From positions 868,001-932,000 of the forward strand of contig CAVUFH010000003.1 of NCBI GenBank assembly GCA_963740835.1: a DNA stretch of 64,000 nucleotides. Reading direction: 5' to 3'. Source of the DNA: CAVUFH01 sp963740835. Lineage in GTDB: Bacteria > Actinomycetota > Acidimicrobiia > IMCC26256 > PALSA-610. The position numbers and the translations under genes were made by a program. The notes beneath the pieces were generated by a model. That model saw nothing but the letters and a program-made list of their open reading frames with translations, ran no database searches and was not told the DNA's origin. Below are positions 24,904-33,759 of the stretch, piece after piece (the first letter of the stretch is position 1; each line of letters starts with the position of its first letter).

Positions 24904-26403
24904 CCGTGTACCTGGTCGGCGCCGGGCCCGGCGATCCCGGACTCCTGACCCGCCGCGGCGAAGAGCTGCTGCGCGGCGCCGAAGTCGTCGTCTACGACCG
25001 CTTGGCCTCGCCCGCGCTGCTGGACCTCGCGCCCGCGGCCGCCGAGCGCGTCGACGTTGGGAAAGCGCCCGGTCGCGCCGCGATGAACCAGGAACAGATC
25101 AACGACGTCCTCGTGACGCGTGGGCGCGAAGGCAAGATGGTCGTGCGGCTGAAGGGCGGCGATCCCTTCGTGTTCGGGCGCGGCGGCGAGGAAGCCGAGG
25201 CATGCATCGCGGCGCAGGTGCCGTTCGAAGTCGTGCCCGGCATCTCGAGCGCCATCGCGGCACCGGCGTACGCGGGCATCCCCGTGACGCACCGCGGTGT
25301 GTCGACCAGCGTCACGATCGTCACGGGCCACGAGGACCCGGCGAAGGGCACCCTCGACACCGACTGGGATGCGCTCGCGCGCGCCGGTGGAACGCTCGTC
25401 ATCCTCATGGGTGCCGGTCGCCTGGCCGACATCGCGCGCGCGCTCATCGATGGCGGCCGCCCGGCCGAGACCCCGGTCGCTGCGGTGCACTGGGGAACCC
25501 GCCCGGAGCAGCGCACGACTCGCGCGACACTCGCGACCATTGCCGAGATCGGAGTCGAGGCCCCATCGGCGATCGTCGTCGGCGACGTGGCTGCGCTCGA
25601 CTTCTCGTGGTTCGAGCAGCGGCCGCTGTTCGGCCGCCGGGTCGTGGTGACGCGCGCTCGTGAGCAGGCGAGCGAACTGCGGGTGCGGCTCGAGCACCTG
25701 GGCGCCGAGGTGCTGGAACTCCCCGCGATCGCGCTCGACCCGATCGACTTCGAGCTCCCCGACCTGTCGCGCTACTCGTGGGTCGTCTTCACCTCCGCGA
25801 ACGGTGTCGACGCGTTCTTCGAGGGCGGGCTCGCACCGGCGGGTCTCGACGCGCGCGCGCTCGGCACCGTGCGCGTCGCCGCGATCGGCCCGGGAACCGC
25901 GAGCGCGCTCGCGCGACGCGGCATCCGCGCCGACCTCGTGCCCGAGCGCTTCGTGGCGGAGTCGTTGCTCGACGGGTTCCCTGTGCCCGATACGCCCGAG
26001 GCACGGGTCCTGCTCGCCCGGGCCGAGGTTGCGCGCGACATCCTGCCCGAGGGTCTGGCCCGGGCCGGTTACGCCGTCGACGTGCTCGCCGTGTACCGCA
26101 CCGTCGTGGCCACCCCCGACCCGGAAGTGCTGGCGCGCGTCCGCGCCGGCGAGGTCGACGCGATCACGTTCACGTCGTCGTCGACCGTCTCGAACTTCTG
26201 CGCCATCGCGCCGGTCCCACACCCTCAGCCCCTCGTGGTATCGATCGGGCCGGTGACATCGGGCACGGCGCGGCGCGCAGGGGCTCCGGGTCGACCGCGA
26301 GGCAGACCCGCACACGCTCGACGGCCTCGTCACCGCGCTCGTGGGCGCCCTCGGATCGGGCACTCACGGGCCCGGGGCCGAGCCCGGCACCGGCGCGAAA
26401 TAG
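24900..26403 (+). CDS. Uroporphyrinogen-III C-methyltransferase/synthase fusion (CobA-HemD), frameshifted near its end
   Basis: The N-terminal domain (about residues 1-245) is a SAM-dependent uroporphyrinogen-III methyltransferase with VGAGPGDPGLLTRRG, RLKGGDPFVFGRGGEE and VPGISSAIAAPAYAGIP. The C-terminal domain is uroporphyrinogen-III synthase (VVVTRAREQASELR, WVVFTSANGV, TFTSSSTVSNF, SIGPVTSGTAR). After about 26265 the frame loses similarity, while the +1 frame continues as LRVDREADPHTLDGLVTALV to a TAG at 26401-26403. One extra base, probably G in GGGG at 26280-26283, explains this. Without the shift the frame would run over hemB. It is the usual actinobacterial fusion. Confidence 0.88.
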
Positions 26404-26412
26404 CATCGCAGC

Positions 26413-27390
26413 GTGCCCTTCCCCGAACGTCGCCTGCGCCGCCTGCGGCGCACCCCGGCGCTCCGCCGGCTCGTCGCCGAGCACCGGCTGGGAGTCGACG
26501 ACCTGGTCGCGCCTCTGTTCGTCAAAGAAGGGATCGACGCGCCCGAGCCCGTGGTCTCCATGCCGGGCGTCTACCAGCACACGCAAGAGAGCCTGCGCAA
26601 GGAAGTGCGCGAGCTCGCCGGGCTCGGTATCCCCGGTGTGATCCTCTTCGGTGTCCCGGGGGTCAAGGACCCACTGGGTTCGCAGGCCGACGCCGTCGAC
26701 GGCGTCGTGCAGGTCGCGCTGCGCAACCTCCGCGAGGAAGTCGGTGACGGTCTCGTGCTGATGGCCGACAACTGCCTCGACGAGTACACGGACCATGGCC
26801 ACTGCGGCATCCTCACCGACGCCGGCGACGTCGACAACGACGCCACGATCGACCGCTACGCGAGCATCGCGATCGCGCAGGCGGAGGCCGGCGCCGAGGT
26901 GATCGCGCCGTCGGGGATGATGGATGGTCAGGTCGCCGCGATCCGCGCTGCGCTCGACGAGAGTGGTCACACATCGACGTCGATCCTCGCCTACGCCGCG
27001 AAGTACGCGTCCGCGCTCTACGGGCCGTTCCGCGACGCCGCCGAATGCGCGCCGAAATTCGGCGACCGCCGGCACTACCAGATGGACGCGGCCAACGGTC
27101 GCGAGGCGCTCGCCGAGGTCGCGCTCGATCTCGACGAAGGCGCCGACATGGTGATGGTGAAGCCCGCGCTCGCGTATCTCGACGTGATCGCGGACGTGCG
27201 CGCTGCCTTCGACGTTCCCGTCGCCGCGTATCACGTCAGCGGCGAGTACGCGATGGTGAAGGCCGCGGCGCAGCTCGGCTGGGTCGATGGTCCTGCGGTC
27301 GCGATGGAGCACCTCCTCGCGATCAAACGGGCCGGCGCCGACGCGATCCTCACCTATTTCGCGCGCGACGCGGCCGAGTGGCTCGGCTGA
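26413..27390 (+). CDS. hemB: Delta-aminolevulinic acid dehydratase (porphobilinogen synthase)
   Basis: This enzyme condenses two aminolevulinates to porphobilinogen. It has 325 residues. Catalytic lysines are in AYAAKYASALYGPFRDA and MVKPALAYLD. The metal loop reads DNCLDEYTDHGHCG: the first and third zinc-ligand cysteines are kept and the middle one is aspartate. The start is GTG at 26413, 9 bases after the corrected hemD stop. Confidence 0.94.
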   Translation: MPFPERRLRRLRRTPALRRLVAEHRLGVDDLVAPLFVKEGIDAPEPVVSMPGVYQHTQESLRKEVRELAGLGIPGVILFGVPGVKDPLGSQADAVDGVVQVALRNLREEVGDGLVLMADNCLDEYTDHGHCGILTDAGDVDNDATIDRYASIAIAQAEAGAEVIAPSGMMDGQVAAIRAALDESGHTSTSILAYAAKYASALYGPFRDAAECAPKFGDRRHYQMDAANGREALAEVALDLDEGADMVMVKPALAYLDVIADVRAAFDVPVAAYHVSGEYAMVKAAAQLGWVDGPAVAMEHLLAIKRAGADAILTYFARDAAEWLG

Positions 27391-27397
27391 GTCGCGC

Positions 27398-27456
27398 GTG
27401 CGGAGGCAACGGAGTCCCGAAACGCCGGAGGCCGCTTCGGACGGGAGCGAGGGAGC
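27398..27456 (+). repeat. Dispersed repeat element, single copy before hemL
   Basis: This 59-bp stretch starts GTGCGGAGGCAACGGAGTCC and ends GGGAGCGAGGGAGC. It agrees with the array consensus at 34875-35136 (read on the other strand) except for a few changes. It fills most of the gap between hemB and hemL; its purine-rich end lies about 25 bases before the hemL start. Confidence 0.85.
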
Positions 27457-27480
27457 CATAGACGCCGTGACCGATCGCCC

Positions 27481-28749
27481 GTGACCGGTTGGTTCGCGCG
27501 CGCGGAAGCGCGCATACCCGGCGGCGTGAACTCACCAGTGCGCGCGTTCGGCGCGGTCGGTGGCCATCCGTTCTTTGTCGCGCGGGGACAGGGCGCGTGC
27601 ATCGAGGACACCGAGGGCAACCGGTACCTCGACTACGTGCAGTCCTGGGGCGCGTCGATCCTCGGCCATGCCGACCCGGTAATCGTCGAGGCCGTGCAGC
27701 GGGCCGCGGCCGAGGGCATGTCGTTCGGTGTCCCGACGCCGCGCGAGGTCGAGCTGGCCGAAGTCATTTGCGCTCGCGTCCCTGCGGTCGAGAAGGTCCG
27801 ACTCGTGTCCTCGGGCACCGAGGCCGCGATGACCGCGGTGCGCCTGGCCCGCGGCGCGACCGGCCGCACCAAGATCCTCAAGTTTGCGGGCTGTTACCAC
27901 GGTCATCTCGACGCGCTGCTCGTCCAGGCGGGAAGCGGCGTCGCCACCCTCGGCTTGCCCGGTTCGGCCGGCGTCACCGCCGGCACGGTCGCAGACACGA
28001 TCGTCGTCCCGTACAACGACCTCACGGCCCTCGATGTCGCGCTCGTCGAGCACGGCGCCGATCTCGCCGCGCTGCTCGTCGAGCCGGTCGCGGCGAACAT
28101 GGGCCTCGTCGCGCCTGCGCCGGGCTTCCTCGCCGGTCTGCGCGAGCGCTGCACCCGTACCGGCGCGCTGCTCGTGTTCGACGAGGTCATCACCGGTTTC
28201 CGAGTCGGCCCGGCCGGGATGCAGGGCCAGACCGGCATCGCGCCCGATCTCTCGATCTTCGGCAAGGTCGTCGGCGGCGGCATGCCGCTCGCGGCCGTCG
28301 GCGGGCCCGCCGCGATCATGGACGACCTCGCGCCGCTCGGGCCCGTGTACCAAGCGGGCACGCTCTCCGGGAACCCGCTCGCGACCGCGGCCGGGCTCGC
28401 CGCGCTCGCGCAGCTCGACCCGGCCGCGTACGCGAGCCTCGAGACGACCGCGACCCGCCTGGCCGACGGGCTCCGCGGCGCGTTCGCCGGCGCGGGCGTT
28501 CCCGCACAGGTCACGCGCGTGCACACGCTCGTCGGCCTGTTCTTCACTCCGACACCGGTGCACGACTACGAAGACGCCAAGACGGCCGACCATGCGCGCT
28601 ACGCACGGTTCTTCCACGGTCTCCTCGATCGGGGCGTCTACTTCGCGCCGAGCGGCTACGAGACGCTCTTCCCGAGCCTCGCGCACCGAGCCGTTGACAT
28701 CGACCAGACGATCAACGCCGCCGCGGCAGCCGCGGCGGCGCTGGACTGA
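27481..28749 (+). CDS. hemL: Glutamate-1-semialdehyde 2,1-aminomutase
   Basis: This PLP-dependent cytoplasmic enzyme converts glutamate-1-semialdehyde to 5-aminolevulinate, completing the C5 route begun by HemA. It has 422 residues. The N-terminus RIPGGVNSPVRAF is characteristic, the cofactor-contacting FDEVITGFR is present, and the PLP lysine lies in FGKVVGGGMPLAA. The start is GTG at 27481. Confidence 0.95.
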   Translation: MTGWFARAEARIPGGVNSPVRAFGAVGGHPFFVARGQGACIEDTEGNRYLDYVQSWGASILGHADPVIVEAVQRAAAEGMSFGVPTPREVELAEVICARVPAVEKVRLVSSGTEAAMTAVRLARGATGRTKILKFAGCYHGHLDALLVQAGSGVATLGLPGSAGVTAGTVADTIVVPYNDLTALDVALVEHGADLAALLVEPVAANMGLVAPAPGFLAGLRERCTRTGALLVFDEVITGFRVGPAGMQGQTGIAPDLSIFGKVVGGGMPLAAVGGPAAIMDDLAPLGPVYQAGTLSGNPLATAAGLAALAQLDPAAYASLETTATRLADGLRGAFAGAGVPAQVTRVHTLVGLFFTPTPVHDYEDAKTADHARYARFFHGLLDRGVYFAPSGYETLFPSLAHRAVDIDQTINAAAAAAAALD

Positions 28750-28769
28750 CGCTCGGTTGACGCGACCGG

Positions 28770-28922
28770 CTACGGCTCGTTGCGGTCGCGCTCCTCACGG
28801 CGCTTGCGGACGCGGTCCATGTAGAACAGCGACCCGGTGAACAGGAAGACCATGATCGCGAACGCCAGGAACGCCTCTCCGCCCTGCCGGCTCGCGTCGA
28901 TGAGTTGCTGCGCGACGAACAT
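28770..28922 (-). CDS. Small membrane protein at the end of the cytochrome bc operon, 50 residues
   Basis: This short reading frame begins at ATG 28922 and encodes one hydrophobic helix (FLAFAIMVFLFTGSLFYM) preceded by a polar segment and followed by a highly charged tail (DRVRKRREERDRNEP). It lies 9 bases after the preceding gene of the respiratory operon, on the same strand. Its size and topology would suit a small accessory subunit, but I do not recognise it. Confidence 0.6.
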   Translation of the reverse strand: MFVAQQLIDASRQGGEAFLAFAIMVFLFTGSLFYMDRVRKRREERDRNEP

Positions 28923-28931
28923 CGTCGTCTC

Positions 28932-29738
28932 CTAGCTGGTGGGAACCGGACGCAGGTCCGATCCGGCCTTCTCGCGCTCGCGGGCATCCTTCTCGTACCA
29001 GTGCAGGCTGAGAAGGAAGATCCCGAACAGGATGAGCGAGGTGAAGAAGTAGACGAACGGCGGCTGCCGCAACGAGCCGCGGTCGTACTCCATGATGACG
29101 TACTGCTTCGGCGTCAGTGGGTCGCACACTGGCGTCGGGGGCGGTTGCCCCGCGACCGCGGTTTGCACGAGTGTGTTGCAGATCTCCACGACCGCGTACT
29201 TCGGAGTGTGCCAGAAGAAGTTCTTCGAGTCGCCGCCGACGATGAACGTCTGGAAACCCTTGAAGTCGGTCAGGTAGTCGGTGCTGCGACCAAAGATCGC
29301 GAACGGTTGCACCGGCGCTTCCTGGTTGGCGACCGGCGCCTTGGTCACGAGCGCGAGGTCGGTCGCCGGGCGCAACTGCGCAAGTCCCTCGACGTCGACG
29401 GGCGTGCCGTCCTCCGCGATGTTGTGGACCGCGGAGACCTTCGACTTCTCGGGACTGGCGACGACCTCCTTCACGTTCCACCCCGGCGGCCGGCCCTTCG
29501 GGCTGTTCAACGGGGTGGCGGTCGTGATCCAGAGGCTCGACAGCAGCACGAGGAAACCGGTCAGGCATGCGCCGGCGACGAGGAAGCCGAGTCGGGCGCC
29601 GAGGTTGGTGCCGAGCAAGAGGTAGACCGAACCGCAGAACAGTCCGACCGCCGAGAGCACGACGAGCACACCCAGGATCGTCGGATCCCAGAGGTTCTTG
29701 GGCCCGCCCTCTTGGGCGAGCAGCCTGACCAGACCCAT
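28932..29738 (-). CDS. Unknown membrane protein of the cytochrome bc operon
   Basis: This protein of 268 residues has two N-terminal transmembrane helices (ILGVLVVLSAVGLFCGSVYL and GFLVAGACLTGFLVLLSSLW), a soluble domain of about 140 residues with two cysteines (VEICNTLV, TPVCDPL) and a C-terminal helix (FVYFFTSLILFGIFLLSLHW). The ATG at 29738 is 5 bases from the cytochrome c gene. The topology places the middle domain outside the membrane. No known family is recognised; context points to a role in the bc complex. Confidence 0.72.
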   Translation of the reverse strand: MGLVRLLAQEGGPKNLWDPTILGVLVVLSAVGLFCGSVYLLLGTNLGARLGFLVAGACLTGFLVLLSSLWITTATPLNSPKGRPPGWNVKEVVASPEKSKVSAVHNIAEDGTPVDVEGLAQLRPATDLALVTKAPVANQEAPVQPFAIFGRSTDYLTDFKGFQTFIVGGDSKNFFWHTPKYAVVEICNTLVQTAVAGQPPPTPVCDPLTPKQYVIMEYDRGSLRQPPFVYFFTSLILFGIFLLSLHWYEKDAREREKAGSDLRPVPTS

Positions 29739-29743
29739 CTCCC

Positions 29744-31201
29744 CTAGCCCCCAGTCGTCGTCGTGGTCGAATGAGTCGTCGTGGTGGTGGTCGCCGGCGC
29801 GAGATAGACCGTGCTGTCGAGGTCGTTGCGCTCGAAGCTGACGATCTGCTCGATCATCTTCTCGGTGAGCATGTTGGCGAATCCGGGCATGCGGCCGGAG
29901 CCGATGCCGCCGTTGCCGTACTGCTTGTTTGCCTCCGAGCCCTGCTGGATGAACTGGAGCTGCGAGTCGAAACCGAGGGTGCCCTTGGTGGCCCCCGGAC
30001 CGAACCGGCGCTCGGTGTCGCCGTCGCGCAAGTTGAACCCGATGCCGCCACCCTGACCGCCACCGCCGCCGACGGGGCCGAGCACGCGGGTGCTGTCGGG
30101 CTGCGTCGGGTCGAAGATCGACCAACCCTGCGTGTGGCAACGCGCGCAGTAGGTCTCGAAGAGCAGCTGCCCGTCGGTGACGTTGGCGCGCGAGTCACGC
30201 CAGTCGACCGCCCACGTGAGCGCGGCCTGTGCGGTCTGGAAGTCGGCATACGCAGTGAGGAACGAGCGGCAGGCTTTGCCTTCGGCGGCCTGTTCCGCCG
30301 TGGCGCGGCCCGCGTTCTTGATCGTGTCCGCGAGCGCGTTGCACTGCGTCGCGATGTCGGCGTCACTCGTCGTCGCCGGAATGCCCGCGGCTTCGACGAC
30401 TTGGGCGTGCGCATCGGCGAGCGCCTTCGTGGCGTCGGCCAGATCGCTCGTGGCGACCGCGACCTGATCATCGGCCGCCTTCCGCGCCGTGACGAGATCC
30501 TTCTCTGCGTTCTTCTTCGACTCGTCGGGCGACAACTGGATCGACTGGATGTAGGCGACGAGGTCGGCGATGGTCTGCTCGTTCTTCGCGCCGCCACCCA
30601 ACACGCCGAACGGCTGCATCGGGGTGCCGGGTCGGCCGTACGTGATGATCTGCTCGACTTCTTCCGGCGTGAAGCGCAGGAGTTCGGTGTTGAGCGGCGG
30701 TGCCTTCCACGTGAAGGTCTCGGGTGCCTGCGGCCCGTCGGGGCCGTCGGGGTCGATGATCTGCGTCGTCGACCCACCCCCACCATCGCTGCCGTGGCAG
30801 TTCGCGCACTGCAACGAAAGCACCGGGTTGTACGCCTCACCCGCCGGGTTGGCGAACAGCACCGCGCCGCGCTCGACCGAGCCGTTCTTGAAGTAGGTCT
30901 CCGAGTGTTCCTGCCGGGTCGGCTCGTGGACGATGTACACGAGCATCACGACCGCGAAGATCGTGACGAACACCAGGCTCCATCCGAGCACACGCTCGAG
31001 GCGCCGGCCTTCGAGGTCGTCGTCGTCGAAGAAGCGGGTCTGGTTCGCCGGGGTCTTCTCGACGCGCTTGCGCGAGAGGTTCGCCCACAGCAGGTACCCG
31101 GCCAGACCGAGGATCGCGAGGATGTTGAGGAGAACCAGGAAATGCCGAAGGTCCGACTTCCAGACGACGAAGGCGACATCGGGCACTGTCGTCAGACGCA
31201 C
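29744..31201 (-). CDS. Membrane-anchored dihaem cytochrome c of the bc complex
   Basis: This protein of 485 residues has two N-terminal helices (about residues 17-40 and 72-92) and two c-type haem sites, CANCH near residue 133 and CARCH near residue 346. The haem domains are separated by a long alanine-rich, probably helical linker (about 205-310) in which two further cysteines occur. It ends in a Thr-rich low-complexity tail. It resembles a QcrC-type dihaem subunit passing electrons from the Rieske protein to a terminal oxidase. Starts are GTG at 31201 (overlapping the Rieske gene) or GTG at 31186. Confidence 0.85.
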   Translation of the reverse strand: MRLTTVPDVAFVVWKSDLRHFLVLLNILAILGLAGYLLWANLSRKRVEKTPANQTRFFDDDDLEGRRLERVLGWSLVFVTIFAVVMLVYIVHEPTRQEHSETYFKNGSVERGAVLFANPAGEAYNPVLSLQCANCHGSDGGGGSTTQIIDPDGPDGPQAPETFTWKAPPLNTELLRFTPEEVEQIITYGRPGTPMQPFGVLGGGAKNEQTIADLVAYIQSIQLSPDESKKNAEKDLVTARKAADDQVAVATSDLADATKALADAHAQVVEAAGIPATTSDADIATQCNALADTIKNAGRATAEQAAEGKACRSFLTAYADFQTAQAALTWAVDWRDSRANVTDGQLLFETYCARCHTQGWSIFDPTQPDSTRVLGPVGGGGGQGGGIGFNLRDGDTERRFGPGATKGTLGFDSQLQFIQQGSEANKQYGNGGIGSGRMPGFANMLTEKMIEQIVSFERNDLDSTVYLAPATTTTTTHSTTTTTGG

Positions 31202-32040
31202 GCGGGCCCTTCCTGCGCTTGCTTGGTCGTGTTCGTCCCGATCGGCGGTCCGGTGACGATCGTCCCCGTGTCGATGGTGATCTCGCCGCCGCCGCTGACC
31301 GTGAACGTGAACCGGTCGAGGCCGCGCGGCGCGGGACCGTCACGCTTCTCGCCGACCGCGTTGTACTTCGAACCGTGGCACGGGCATTCGAACCACTGCG
31401 AAGACAGGCACCACGGCACGCGACACCCGAGGTGCACGCACCGCTGGTAGAGCGCGACGAGTCCCTGCTCGTAGCCGGGGAGCACCGGCTTGTAGGACGC
31501 GACCTTCTTGGCGGCCGGTAGCGCGTCCTTCGGGTACGGGTTGAGGTAGGTCTTGGCCAGCGGAACGTAGAACGGAGTCCGCTTGTCGGCGATTTGACTC
31601 ATGATGTCGTCGATGTTGCCGGCGTCGATCTTGCCGCCGAAGCCGCTCGACCCGGTCGGCCACAGGAAGCCGAGGATCCCGATGCCGAGCACTCCGGCCG
31701 AGAAGCCGGAGACGCCGAGCAGCGCGCGGTTGAGGAACTGCCGGCGGTTGACGCCGATCTCCTCCTCGTCGACCGGCTCCCACACCACGACGTCGCTGCC
31801 GTCGCGCACGGCAACGTCGCCCGGCATGTTCTCGCGCGTGTCGTCCGCGCGCGGCCGACCGGTGGCTTCGATCTCGGTGGACGTCGAGGTCGCGGGCTCG
31901 GTGTCGGCTTCGCCTGACTGATCGCGGCTGCGGGTCTCGCGCGAAAGCGTGCCCGTCGTCGCCCGGCGCCGGCTCGCGGTCAAGAAGACCGTGACGGCCG
32001 CGGCCAGAAGGATGATGACGATGACGATGGCGATGGCCAA
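31192..32040 (-). CDS. Rieske [2Fe-2S] protein of the cytochrome bc complex
   Basis: This subunit of 282 residues moves electrons from menaquinol to cytochrome c. The cluster ligands lie in CVHLGC and CPCHGS, with the usual 15-20 residue spacing and an intervening third cysteine. There are two hydrophobic segments, one at the N-terminus (AIVIVIILLAAAVTVFL) and one near residues 110-130 (ALLGVSGFSAGVLGIGILGF) preceded by NRRQFLNR, which resembles a twin-arginine-like context. The start is TTG at 32040, with GGAG nine bases upstream. Confidence 0.92.
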   Translation of the reverse strand: MAIAIVIVIILLAAAVTVFLTASRRRATTGTLSRETRSRDQSGEADTEPATSTSTEIEATGRPRADDTRENMPGDVAVRDGSDVVVWEPVDEEEIGVNRRQFLNRALLGVSGFSAGVLGIGILGFLWPTGSSGFGGKIDAGNIDDIMSQIADKRTPFYVPLAKTYLNPYPKDALPAAKKVASYKPVLPGYEQGLVALYQRCVHLGCRVPWCLSSQWFECPCHGSKYNAVGEKRDGPAPRGLDRFTFTVSGGGEITIDTGTIVTGPPIGTNTTKQAQEGPACV

Positions 32041-32055
32041 CGGAGGCTCCTGCTC

Positions 32056-32934
32056 CTACAGCTCGAAGAAGATGCCGTCGTTCCAGGGGAAGACGAAGTT
32101 GAAGCCCTGGCCTCGGAAGAACGAACCGATGATCACGAGCACCGCCCACAACATGAGGAAGATGGTCATCATGATGATCGCGAACTTGCGGTCCGCGGGC
32201 TTGTTCGACGGGTTCTTGTCGAAATAGGGCGTGATCGCGAGCAACACGAGTGCGACACCGGGGATGGTCACACCCGCAACCATCGGGTGGAACATCGTGA
32301 GCAGTTCCTGCAGACCGAGGAAGTACCAGGGCGCCTTCGACGGGTTCGGCGTCTGGTTCGTGTCGGCGAGCGAGAGCAGCGGCGCTTTCACGAGCGCGGA
32401 GAAGATCGTGACCATCGCGGTCATCGACAACACCGCCGCGAACTCGATGGCGAGCAGGTGTGGCCACGTGTGGACCTTGTCCTGCGCCTCGGCGCGGGTC
32501 TGCTGGATCGAACCCGACTTGACGACCGTCAGCAGCCGCTGCGTGTGACCGCCGGGGCCGGTCCCGGCGGGTGCGGGCGCGACCGCGGTCGCTGCCGCGC
32601 GCCGCGGCGCGGCAGCTCCTCCGCCGGCGGCCGCCGGCGCGGCGGCTCCACCGTTCCCGCCTCCGTCGCCACCGCCCCCACCTGCGAGCGCGGCCTTGCG
32701 CTTGCGCGCTCGCTCGAGCAAGTGCGCGGGGACGCCGCCGACATCCTCGGTGATCGCGTCGCCGGTATCGGCGGCCGCGGCCGGTGCCTCGGGCGCGGCC
32801 TCCTCCTCGCCTGCGGGCGCCTCGTCGGCCGCGACGGGCGCGGTCTCCTCACCATCGTCACCTTCTACCGGGAGACCGAGGGCCTTGCGGCGCTCTTGGC
32901 TACGGCGAAGCAGGTGTTCGGGGACATCGGTCAT
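32056..32934 (-). CDS. Cytochrome b C-terminal subunit (subunit IV/PetD-like)
   Basis: This 292-residue protein holds the second half of cytochrome b. The C-terminal 165 residues have three transmembrane helices and the quinol-site region NPSKAPWYFLGLQELL (family PEWYF). The first 125 residues are a low-complexity Ala/Gly/Glu-rich cytoplasmic extension containing two copies of a motif: VPEHLLRRSQERRKAL at the start and VPAHLLERARKRKAAL near residue 68. Together with the preceding b6-like gene it makes a split cytochrome b. Confidence 0.88.
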   Translation of the reverse strand: MTDVPEHLLRRSQERRKALGLPVEGDDGEETAPVAADEAPAGEEEAAPEAPAAAADTGDAITEDVGGVPAHLLERARKRKAALAGGGGGDGGGNGGAAAPAAAGGGAAAPRRAAATAVAPAPAGTGPGGHTQRLLTVVKSGSIQQTRAEAQDKVHTWPHLLAIEFAAVLSMTAMVTIFSALVKAPLLSLADTNQTPNPSKAPWYFLGLQELLTMFHPMVAGVTIPGVALVLLAITPYFDKNPSNKPADRKFAIIMMTIFLMLWAVLVIIGSFFRGQGFNFVFPWNDGIFFEL

Positions 32935-32953
32935 GCGTCTGCCTCCTTCGCCT

Positions 32954-33742
32954 CTAGAGCGGACCCGAGATGCCGCCGTCCTTGCGGACGCGCCAGAAGT
33001 GCACCGCCATGAAGATGACGATCACGAACGGTAAGAGCAGCACATGCAACACATACCATCGGAGCAACGTCTCGCTTCCGATCTGCGACGATCCGAGCAG
33101 CACGTACTTGACGTTGTCCCCGAACACCGGCGTGTAGCCCATCATGTTCGTGCCGACCGTGACGGCCCACAGCGACAGCTGGTCCCACGGAAGCAGGTAG
33201 CCGGTGAACGAGAGCAGCAGTGTGAGCGTCAACAAGATGATGCCGATCATCCAGTTGAACTCGCGCGGTGACTTGTAAGCGCCGTGGTAGAAGACGCGGG
33301 CCATGTGCAGGAACACGGAGAGCACCATGAGGTGCGCGGCCCATCGATGCATGTTGCGCACGAGCGAGCCGAGCGACACCGCGGTCTCGAGCTGCTGCAC
33401 GTTCGCGTACGCCGACTCCACTGTCGGCCGGTAGAAGAACATCAAAAAGATGCCGGTGACGGTCAAGAGGATGAAGAGGAAGAACGACAGGCCACCGAGG
33501 CAGAGTGTGTACGACACCTTCACCGCGTGCCGCTTCACCTTCACCGGGTGGAGGTGGTACAGCACGTTGTTCATGATCACGTAGGAACGGTTACGCGGTG
33601 AGTCCGTGTAGCCCTTCCGGAAGACCGAGCCCGGTCGGAAGATCGAGTTGACGACTTGGGATCCCCAGACGTTGTTCCCGATCTCACTGACCTTCTCGAG
33701 CACCTTCGGTCGGTGACCGTTGCTGCCGTTGCTACTGGCCAC
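32954..33742 (-). CDS. Cytochrome b6-type N-terminal subunit of the bc complex
   Basis: This 262-residue protein has four transmembrane helices and b-haem histidines in NMHRWAAH, VFLHMARV, YVLHVLLL and MAVHFWRV. The last pair is separated by 14 residues, the spacing typical of cytochrome b6 rather than mitochondrial-type cytochrome b. A cysteine in TLCLGGL aligns with Cys35 of chloroplast b6, which binds the extra haem c(i). The ending GGISGPL also matches b6. GTG at 33742 is used; the frame is open further upstream into the ferredoxin gene. Confidence 0.93.
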   Translation of the reverse strand: MASSNGSNGHRPKVLEKVSEIGNNVWGSQVVNSIFRPGSVFRKGYTDSPRNRSYVIMNNVLYHLHPVKVKRHAVKVSYTLCLGGLSFFLFILLTVTGIFLMFFYRPTVESAYANVQQLETAVSLGSLVRNMHRWAAHLMVLSVFLHMARVFYHGAYKSPREFNWMIGIILLTLTLLLSFTGYLLPWDQLSLWAVTVGTNMMGYTPVFGDNVKYVLLGSSQIGSETLLRWYVLHVLLLPFVIVIFMAVHFWRVRKDGGISGPL

Positions 33743-33759
33743 GAACTTCGTTCCTTCGC

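Noticed and set aside
26403..26747. Extension of the cobA-hemD frame to 26747
   Set aside because: It would overlap hemB by more than 330 bases and gives Arg-rich nonsense, whereas the +1 frame restores the HemD C-terminus ending at 26403.
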